Below are positions 55,926 through 64,000 of a DNA stretch of 64,000 nucleotides, piece by piece. The stretch is from Sulfurospirillum sp. SCADC. Its GTDB lineage: Bacteria > Campylobacterota > Campylobacteria > Campylobacterales > Sulfurospirillaceae. The notes under the pieces were generated by a model. That model was not told the origin of the DNA, made no database searches, and saw only the letters and a program-made list of their open reading frames with translations. The stretch is taken from contig NZ_JQGK01000016.1 of the NCBI RefSeq assembly GCF_000743525.1, forward strand, positions 1-64,000. Reading direction: 5' to 3'. The first letter of the stretch is position 1, and each line of letters begins with the position of its first letter. A program made the position numbers and the translations under genes.

Positions 55926-57806
55926 CTAAGACTTGAATTTCCCCAATTCGTTGTTGAGGTTTTCCGTCATGACATGTAAATGTTCCGATGCTTGAGAGAC
56001 ATTGTCAATGCTGGTGACATTCTCTTTTGAAATCAGATTAATTTTGTCGATTTCACTTACAATATGTTGAATTTTTTGAGCCGTTTCCACGAAACTTTCA
56101 ACCGTCACATGCGTATCGTTTGCCGTGACTTGAATAATAGAGGCAATGGCATTCATCTCTGATTGTAGCTCAACCGAGATGGACGCTAAGGCATTGACTT
56201 CCGTTGCATTGGTTCCAATTTCAGTATTGGCATCCATGATGGATTGCACCACAACATTGATGGTCGCATCAATTTCAACCAAACTTTTTTGCGTACGTTC
56301 CGCCAGTTTTCGCACTTCATCTGCAACGACCGCAAACCCTCGCCCATGTTCCCCCGCACGTGCCGCTTCAATGGCAGCGTTAAGCGCTAAAAGATTCGTT
56401 TGATCGGCAATATCACGAATGATGCCTAAAACATCTTTGACTTCGTTGGCATTGTGACTGACGGAGTTGAGCTTTTGGGATAAATCTTGCTCTTTAAGCG
56501 CGGTTGCTTGCATCGTATTTTCAAGGTACTCGACTTTGGCTTTGACATTGCTAATGTCGGTTTGCGTCTGTTGCAAAACTTTGTGGGAGCTTTTGGCTTT
56601 TTCCACGGAGTTCTCAATCGCTTGAGTCAGTGCTAAGCCCTCTTGTTTGGTGCCTTCAACAATTTTGGATTCCATATCTACATTTCGTACAACTTCGGTA
56701 GCCGTACGCGAGAGCTCTTCTGAAATCGAAGCGTTTTCTGCACTAATCGTTTTTGATTTGTTGACAATTTCATGCAGCTTCTCTATGAATTTATTGATGT
56801 TGCCTGAGACCTGCCCGAACTCATCATTTTGCTTTACATGTAAACGTTGTCTTAGATCGCCATCACTGCTGGAAAGCTCTTTAACAACGTTATTAAGCGT
56901 GTCAAGGGGTTTAAGTAATTTTTTAATAAGGACGATCATAATGCCAATGGAAAAGATCAGCATGAGAATACCCATGACCAAAAGCTCTTTGGTTTGTTGC
57001 TCCAAAAAGGTATACGCAGCCGCTTTTTCAAAGGTAATCGCTGGGGTCCAACCGGTTTCATCAGCACGTTTAAACGCAAAGACTTTCTCGACTGTATTGA
57101 ACGTGTAATTAACAATACCCTCTTTGTCCTGGGCTGTTTTTTGATGTAATGCAGGGAGGAGGGATGATAGCTCTTTGCCCAATAACTCTTTATTCGGATG
57201 GGCAATAATGATCCCTTTGGTGTCGAGTAAAAGACCATACCCTCCATTAAAGTTAATGTCAGCGATGACTTTAAAGAGTGCATCTAAATCGATGTTTGTA
57301 GCAACAACGCCTACAAGCGTTCCTTTATCAAACACAGGTGCCATAATGGCAACCACATATTTTTTACTACTTGAGCTTATGAAAGCATCACTTGCGCCTG
57401 CTTTTTGAGTCGTTTTGGCACTGACATACCAAGGACGTGTGCGTGGGTCAAAATTGGCGGCAGCAGATGTATTGCTTCCGTACACCATGCGCCCGTTTTC
57501 AAATCCTATAAAGGAGTCAAGCCCTTTGAGCGTTTTGGTAAGTTCCCTAAGGCGTTCTTTGAGCTCTTTTTCATTGAGGGATGCGGCTACAGAGAGTGAG
57601 CGTGCCGTCGCATCCACAACCTCTTTTTTAGAAGCAATCCATAGATCGATGTAATCGGTCAAAGAGCGCGAAGCCATTTGAATGCTGGTCTCAACTTGGG
57701 CTACACTGTTTTTTTTCGTCCCTTGATAACTTATGTAGCTAAAAAGCGTAAGACTCACAAACATCAGTAGTGCAATACTAAAAGTCACTTTTGTCTTAAA
57801 CTGCAT
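55926..57806 (-). CDS. dCache chemoreceptor (MCP), 626 aa, second of three paralogues
   Basis: Same plan as its neighbours: two membrane helices, dCache with [13 protein letters not shown], and a signalling bundle nearly identical to the others, ending NNELGKFKS. At the positions of the amino-acid motif it has Phe for Tyr (twice) and Asn for the final Asp, so ligand choice should differ. ATG 57806 (second of two) has the better distance from GGAGGGG. An exact palindrome copy (56833) lies just after the HAMP region and reads RLHVK on the coding strand. Confidence 0.95.
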   Translation of the reverse strand: MQFKTKVTFSIALLMFVSLTLFSYISYQGTKKNSVAQVETSIQMASRSLTDYIDLWIASKKEVVDATARSLSVAASLNEKELKERLRELTKTLKGLDSFIGFENGRMVYGSNTSAAANFDPRTRPWYVSAKTTQKAGASDAFISSSSKKYVVAIMAPVFDKGTLVGVVATNIDLDALFKVIADINFNGGYGLLLDTKGIIIAHPNKELLGKELSSLLPALHQKTAQDKEGIVNYTFNTVEKVFAFKRADETGWTPAITFEKAAAYTFLEQQTKELLVMGILMLIFSIGIMIVLIKKLLKPLDTLNNVVKELSSSDGDLRQRLHVKQNDEFGQVSGNINKFIEKLHEIVNKSKTISAENASISEELSRTATEVVRNVDMESKIVEGTKQEGLALTQAIENSVEKAKSSHKVLQQTQTDISNVKAKVEYLENTMQATALKEQDLSQKLNSVSHNANEVKDVLGIIRDIADQTNLLALNAAIEAARAGEHGRGFAVVADEVRKLAERTQKSLVEIDATINVVVQSIMDANTEIGTNATEVNALASISVELQSEMNAIASIIQVTANDTHVTVESFVETAQKIQHIVSEIDKINLISKENVTSIDNVSQASEHLHVMTENLNNELGKFKS

Positions 57807-57852
57807 CATGCCCCTCCTGTTTAAAGTGTGTTTAAATCAAGTATAACGCGTT

Positions 57853-57873
57853 AGCGTTGCAAAAGCGTTGCAA
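57853..57873 (-). promoter_or_regulatory. Direct repeat AGCGTTGCAA x2, 11 bp apart, upstream of the second receptor
   Basis: Copies lie at 57853-57862 and 57864-57873, one helical turn apart and about 50 bases before the start. TTATAC on the minus strand near 57841-57846 may be the -10. Candidate activator site. Confidence 0.4.
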
Positions 57874-57912
57874 TTTATTCAAAAAGGGGTAAAACAAAAA
57901 GGAGTTATGCAG

Positions 57913-57949
57913 AAACTGCCCATGTTGTCTTCCATCACATGAGCAGTTT
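57913..57949 (-). terminator. Hairpin after the third dCache receptor
   Basis: AAACTGCCCATG (57913-57924) pairs with CATGAGCAGTTT (57938-57949) with one mismatch and a 13-nt loop, shortly beyond the stop at 57964. Confidence 0.5.
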
Positions 57950-57963
57950 TAAACAGAGCGCGG

Positions 57964-59826
57964 TTAGGACTTAAATTTTCCCAGTTCGTTGTTGAGGTTT
58001 TCGGTCATAACATGTAAATGCTCACTCGCTTGTGAAACATTGTCGATGCTTCCCACATTCTCTTTAGAGATCACATTGATCTGTTCAATCTCTTCAACAA
58101 TTTTTTTAATCTTTGTGGAGGTCTCAATAAAGTCATTGACGGTGTAGTTGGAGGCATCGATGGTTTCATGAATGATGGTTGCCACCGTGTTCATCCCCTT
58201 TTGAAGATCGGCAGTAATAGACGCTAACGCTTGCACCTCTTGAACATTTTGAGCAATGTCGGTATTGGCATCCATGATGGACTGGACAACGACATTGATC
58301 GTTGCATCAATCTCCACCAACCCTTTTTGGGTACGTTCGGCGAGTTTTCGTACTTCATCCGCAACTACCGCAAATCCACGTCCGTGCTCTCCTGCACGCG
58401 CAGCTTCAATGGCGGCATTGAGTGCAAGCAAATTGGTCTGATCGGCAATATCACGAATGACGCCCAAGACATCTTTGACTTCATTGGCATTGTGGCTTAC
58501 ACTATCAAGCCTTTGGGCTAAGCTTTGCTCTTTAATTGCAGTGGCTTGCATCGTGCTTTCAAGCTGTTCGACTTTGCTTTTGACTTCAACGATGTCATGC
58601 TGTGTTTGGCTCAGGGCTTCTTGGGAACTTTTAGCTTTGACGACCGAGGTTTCAAGGCTTTTGACCAAGGCAATGCCCTCTTCTTTGGTGGTCTCCACAA
58701 TCTTCGATTCAGAACCAACGTTTTTCACAACCTCGGCGGCGGTGCGTGAGAGATCTTCGGAGATAGAGGCATTTTCATTGCTGATACTTTTTGATTTTTT
58801 GACGATTTCATGCAGTTTTTCAATAAATTTATTGATATTGCGCGATACTTGCGCAAACTCATCGTTAGACGAAGCTTCCAGTCTCTGCCTTAAGTCACCT
58901 TCGCTACTGGAGAGCTCCTCAACGACCGTGTTAAGGTTGTCCAGTGGTTTAAGAAGGGTTTTAATGAAAAACAGCATCAGTGCAATCGAAAGCGCTAACA
59001 TCACTATGCCTGCGATAAAAAGCTTGCTCATCTGTTGATTTAAGAAGCTGTAGGCGACCTCTTTATCAAAGCTAATGCCCGGTGTCCATTGTGCCTCTTT
59101 TGACGCATGGTAGGCAAAAATCTTCTGAATGCCATTAAATTCATACTCCACAAGGTCGTCTGCTTTTCCCAATTGAGAAGCAAACGTGGACTCTTTTCCC
59201 ATTTTTTCTTTATCGGGGTGGACAATGTAGCTGTTTTTACTATCAAGCAACATGCCATATCCTCCGTTAAAATTGACATCATTGATGGTTTTCACCAAGG
59301 TATCGAGCGTAATGTCGATTCCAAAAACACCGATAAAACTCTTTTCGCGGTAAATGGGTGCCATGATGGTAATCATCTGGGCTTTGGATGTCGAACCAAT
59401 GTAGACATCGGTGATGCCAAGCTTCCCACTCTCTTTGGCCTGTTTGTACCATGGTCTCTGCCTTGGGTCATACTCTTTGGGCTGTTTTTTATCGCTTCCC
59501 CATGTCATAGTTCCATCTTCTAAGCCCACATAGGAGTCAAAAGCTCCCAGCATTTTACTGGTTTCGGAGAGTTTTTCAGTGAGGTCAGTGGGTGTTAAGA
59601 GATCCACATCTTTGAGCGAACGTGCCATACTTTCTGTGGCGCTTTTTTTCGAAGATAACCATAAGTCAATATAATCGCTTAAGGATTTTGATGCCATTTT
59701 GAGGCTGGTTTCGACTTGTAGGGTGCTGTTTTTCTTGGTATCGATATAACTAAAAAGGCTAAAGATACTTAAGCTAAAGAGCATACACAGTGAAATGATA
59801 AGAGTAATTTTGGCTTTGAACGACAC
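57964..59826 (-). CDS. dCache chemoreceptor (MCP) with full amino-acid-binding motif, 620 aa
   Basis: Membrane helices at about 7-27 and near 275-297 enclose a dCache_1 domain. Tyr119, Arg124, Trp126, Tyr127, Tyr142 and Asp171 match, with identical spacing, the Y-R-WY-Y-D motif of dCache_1AA amino-acid sensors such as PctA. The residues read YDPRQRPWY, then DVYIG, then GIDITLD. HAMP, helix bundle and tip follow, as in the two paralogues. It likely senses amino acids. The end is [16 protein letters not shown] lies 35 bases upstream. Confidence 0.95.
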   Translation of the reverse strand: MSFKAKITLIISLCMLFSLSIFSLFSYIDTKKNSTLQVETSLKMASKSLSDYIDLWLSSKKSATESMARSLKDVDLLTPTDLTEKLSETSKMLGAFDSYVGLEDGTMTWGSDKKQPKEYDPRQRPWYKQAKESGKLGITDVYIGSTSKAQMITIMAPIYREKSFIGVFGIDITLDTLVKTINDVNFNGGYGMLLDSKNSYIVHPDKEKMGKESTFASQLGKADDLVEYEFNGIQKIFAYHASKEAQWTPGISFDKEVAYSFLNQQMSKLFIAGIVMLALSIALMLFFIKTLLKPLDNLNTVVEELSSSEGDLRQRLEASSNDEFAQVSRNINKFIEKLHEIVKKSKSISNENASISEDLSRTAAEVVKNVGSESKIVETTKEEGIALVKSLETSVVKAKSSQEALSQTQHDIVEVKSKVEQLESTMQATAIKEQSLAQRLDSVSHNANEVKDVLGVIRDIADQTNLLALNAAIEAARAGEHGRGFAVVADEVRKLAERTQKGLVEIDATINVVVQSIMDANTDIAQNVQEVQALASITADLQKGMNTVATIIHETIDASNYTVNDFIETSTKIKKIVEEIEQINVISKENVGSIDNVSQASEHLHVMTENLNNELGKFKS

Positions 59827-59860
59827 AGAAAACTCCTTGAAGTGTCAGATAGTGAAACGC

Positions 59861-59866
59861 ATTATA
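59861..59866 (-). promoter_or_regulatory. -10 TATAAT of the third dCache receptor
   Basis: TATAAT on the minus strand, 35 bases before the ATG at 59826. The upstream 200 bases to the aminotransferase gene hold no frame and no clear -35. Confidence 0.55.
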
Positions 59867-60043
59867 ACAGTCTTTCTTGAGAAGAAAAATCAGATGACTG
59901 TATAAGTTTAAGGCACTAAAACGATTTTGAAAAGACTTTTTTCATGTAAAGGCAAAGCAGGAAAAGAAGGGGAACCGCTAAAGAAACAACAAGCAAGATT
60001 TTGTTACAATGGTCTCTAAAACTATATTCGATGAGGATCTCTT

Positions 60044-61152
60044 ATGTTACTTTTGACACCAGGACCGACTCCCGTTCCTGAAGCAGTTCGTATGGCGATG
60101 GCAACACCCACCATTCATCACAGAACACCTGAATTTGAGGTTATTTTTGGAAAAGCACGAGGCTATTTAAGCACGCTTTTTAATATGGAAGAAGTTTTGA
60201 TGCTTGTCGCTAGTGGCACAGGAGCCATGGAAGCCTGCGTGCTTCATTTGTGCCAAAGCAAAGCGATTGTCGTCAATTCGGGTAAATTTGGCGAGCGTTT
60301 TGGCAAAATTTGTGCCGCATACAACAAACCGTTTGTCGAAATTAAAAATGAGTGGGACACACCTGTGAGTGTCGATGCCATCATTGAATTGGTTCAAAAC
60401 GATGCCAGCATTGATGCGGTCTTTATGCAAGTGTGTGAGAGTGCCGGTGGACTTCGTCATCCTGTTGAAGAAGTTGCCAAAGCGGTCAAAGCGATTCGTC
60501 CTAACATCATGGTTATTGCCGATGGCATTACCGCGGTGGGGGTTGAAAAAGTCGATACAACGAACATTGATGCCTTGATCTCTGGCAGTCAAAAAGCGTT
60601 GATGCTTCCTCCGGGACTTGCGTTTATTGGTTTGAGTGCCAAATCGCTAGAGATCATCGACAACGGAGGGGTTGGTTACTACTTTAACCTCAAAACGGAA
60701 CTGAAAAACCAACGTAAAAATACGACCGCATGGACGGCTGCAACGACATTGGTGATCGGTCTTGTGGCGATGTTTGAACTCATCGATGCTGAGGGTGGTT
60801 TGGATAAACTCTATGCCGATACAGCCAAAAGAGCCGATGCAACCAATAAAGCATTGCAAGCGTTGGGACTTCACATCTACCCCAAAGTACCAGCAAAAGC
60901 GATGAGTGCGGTGTTACACGATGATGCAAGCAAAATTCGCAAAATTTTGAAAACCAAATACGGTGTCAATATGGCAGGCGGGCAAGATCACATCAAAGAG
61001 ACACTTTTTCGTATCAACCATATGGGATTGATCAACGTTTACGAAACGGCTTGGACGCTCAATGCGGTCGAGCTTGCGCTTGCTGAACTAGGAAAGCGTG
61101 CGTATGATGGCACCGCCAATCGGGTCTTTTCCCAAGAATTTTACCAAGGTTA

Positions 61153-61153
<1 letters not shown>
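60044..61153 (+). CDS. Class V aminotransferase (serine/alanine-glyoxylate type), 369 aa
   Basis: PLP enzyme beginning LLLTPGPTPVPEAVRMAM, a motif of the alanine-glyoxylate / serine-pyruvate group. The PLP Lys is in SGSQKALMLPPG (near 187) and the preceding Asp in VIADGITAVG. The family is also annotated as soluble hydrogenase small subunit or aspartate aminotransferase in this phylum. It overlaps hisZ by one base. Substrate cannot be told from sequence. Confidence 0.85.
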
Positions 61154-63259
<2,106 letters not shown>

Positions 63260-63261
63260 TC

Positions 63262-63273
63262 TTTACATGTAAA
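63262..63273. repeat. Palindrome TTTACATGTAAA between purA and fliJ-like gene
   Basis: An exact intergenic copy 2 bases after the purA stop and 10 bases before the next ATG, where it could pair as a small hairpin over the ribosome-binding region. Confidence 0.8.
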
Positions 63274-63283
63274 GGTATTTTGG

Positions 63284-63718
63284 ATGAAAAGTCAGTTCTC
63301 AAAGATCGCTAAAATTCGTAAACAAAAGCGCGATACGATTGAGAAAGAGCTGATGAAAAGCCAAAATAAAGAGCGCATGTTGGCGCATAAAATCACGACG
63401 CTGTATGAAGATATTGCCGCTGTTCAGATGCCAAAAGAGGGTTTGGTCACCATGCTTTTGATGGTCAATGAGCAAAAAAATATCTTAAGTCGTGAAAAAA
63501 AGCGGTGTGAGCAAGAGCTTTACACCGTTCAGCGCGCAACAAAAAAACTTCACATCGAATACCAAAAAGCGCACGTTGAATATGAAAAAATAAAATACCT
63601 CGAAGAGCAAGAGTTGCAAGTGTTGATGGATAAAATCAAACGCGAAGAACAGCTTTACTTAGATGAAATATCAACGATGTTGTTTGCAGGTCAACTCTCT
63701 AAAAAAGGTCACGAATGA
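63284..63718 (+). CDS. FliJ-like flagellar export chaperone, 144 aa
   Basis: An almost wholly helical, charged coiled-coil protein of FliJ length starting MKSQFSKIAKIRKQKRDTIE. FliJ activates the flagellar export gate and escorts FlgN/FliT. In Campylobacter a fliJ-like gene also follows purA. No signal peptide. It overlaps the following gene by 4 bases (ATGA), as expected for a coupled pair. Confidence 0.75.
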   Translation: MKSQFSKIAKIRKQKRDTIEKELMKSQNKERMLAHKITTLYEDIAAVQMPKEGLVTMLLMVNEQKNILSREKKRCEQELYTVQRATKKLHIEYQKAHVEYEKIKYLEEQELQVLMDKIKREEQLYLDEISTMLFAGQLSKKGHE

Positions 63719-64000
63719 AGCATGTGTGGATCATGTTGGTAACAACACTGCTAGGGGCAGAGACGATTGATTGTACTCAAATTTTTGAGAACCGTAAAGT
63801 AGAATTACTGCGTGAAGTAGAGAAGATCGATGAGGCGCGCCAATCGTTTGAAGCCTTACAAGCTGCCACGAATGCCCTTTTTGAGAAACAAAAAAATGTA
63901 CTGAAAGAAAAAGAGAGCGCACTCGCCAAGACCAAAGAGCAGATCGACGCCAAAGAGAAACAGATCACTTTGATGCTAGAAGAGAATAAAAAGCTTTTAG
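63715..64000 (+). CDS. MotE-like periplasmic coiled-coil protein, partial (C-terminus off the right edge)
   Basis: ATG 63715 begins a signal-like segment MKHVWIMLVTTLLGAETIDC, followed by a long charged helix (from about 25 to the edge) with heptads. Family relatives pair with FliJ-like genes and include MotE, a stator chaperone. The frame is open at base 64000, so the end is not seen. Moderate call, based on context and the coiled coil. Confidence 0.6.
   Translation, partial: MKHVWIMLVTTLLGAETIDCTQIFENRKVELLREVEKIDEARQSFEALQAATNALFEKQKNVLKEKESALAKTKEQIDAKEKQITLMLEENKKLL

Overview
The window is about 64 kb from a member of the Campylobacterota (epsilonproteobacteria). The genus Sulfurospirillum is my best guess; the phylum is much surer than the genus. 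The reasons are the protein sequences, the P19/FTR1/DUF2318 iron-uptake gene order known from Campylobacter, a complete S10-spc-alpha ribosomal superoperon without rpmD, and the purA-fliJ-motE-like order at the right end. No rRNA, CRISPR array, insertion sequence or prophage was seen. The only tRNA is tRNA-Ala(GGC).

Layout. 1-1322: a very AT-rich edge that enters from the left and stops at the 3' end of tRNA-Ala(GGC). It carries the N-terminal part of a Cap4/DUF4297-like nuclease and looks like the end of a genomic island. 1447-1965: J-domain protein. 2149-13408: an accessory chemosensory operon in the order receiver, CheW, receptor, small STAS-like protein, CheA, CheR, degenerate kinase, CheD, CheB, PAS kinase, two-part response regulator. 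Facing it on the minus strand (13517-15519) are a receiver, a CheC/CheX-like protein and a GGDEF diguanylate cyclase. 15581-21474: PP-loop enzyme, dnaG, TPR/zinc protein, rnhA, rnc, aroC. 21509-28739: iron uptake. FeoA/FeoB, the FTR1-like permease and the DUF2318 protein are intact, but p19, the ABC transporter and the thioredoxin-like gene are broken. 29064-32173: rnhB, an inverted-repeat element, a SpoIIE-type phosphatase fused to an RsbW-like kinase domain, and an AAA ATPase. 32255-46221: ribosomal proteins, secY, map, infA, rpoA, from a clear sigma-70 promoter to a clear terminator. 46332-53829: housekeeping genes (nfu, murE, panD, ybaB, ispA, tkt, gph). 53833-59826: three tandem dCache chemoreceptors with nearly identical signalling domains. 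60044-64000: aminotransferase, hisZ, purA, fliJ-like, and a partial motE-like gene.

How the parts fit. The chemosensory operon has adaptation enzymes of the full type (CheR, CheD, CheB with receiver) and a CheA without a fused receiver, unlike the CheAY/CheV core system of the phylum. Its linkage to a diguanylate cyclase suggests a c-di-GMP or other non-flagellar output. Three of its proteins (receptor, degenerate kinase, response regulator) end in similar acidic tails closing in Phe, which may be a shared docking tag. The three dCache receptors would feed a chemotaxis array; one of them keeps a full amino-acid-binding motif.

The strongest unexplained signal is a 12-base palindrome, TTTACATGTAAA. 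I count 13 exact copies by hand, and 27 copies of its 10-base core TTACATGTAA. They lie inside and between genes on both sides of the window, but almost none fall in the ribosomal superoperon.
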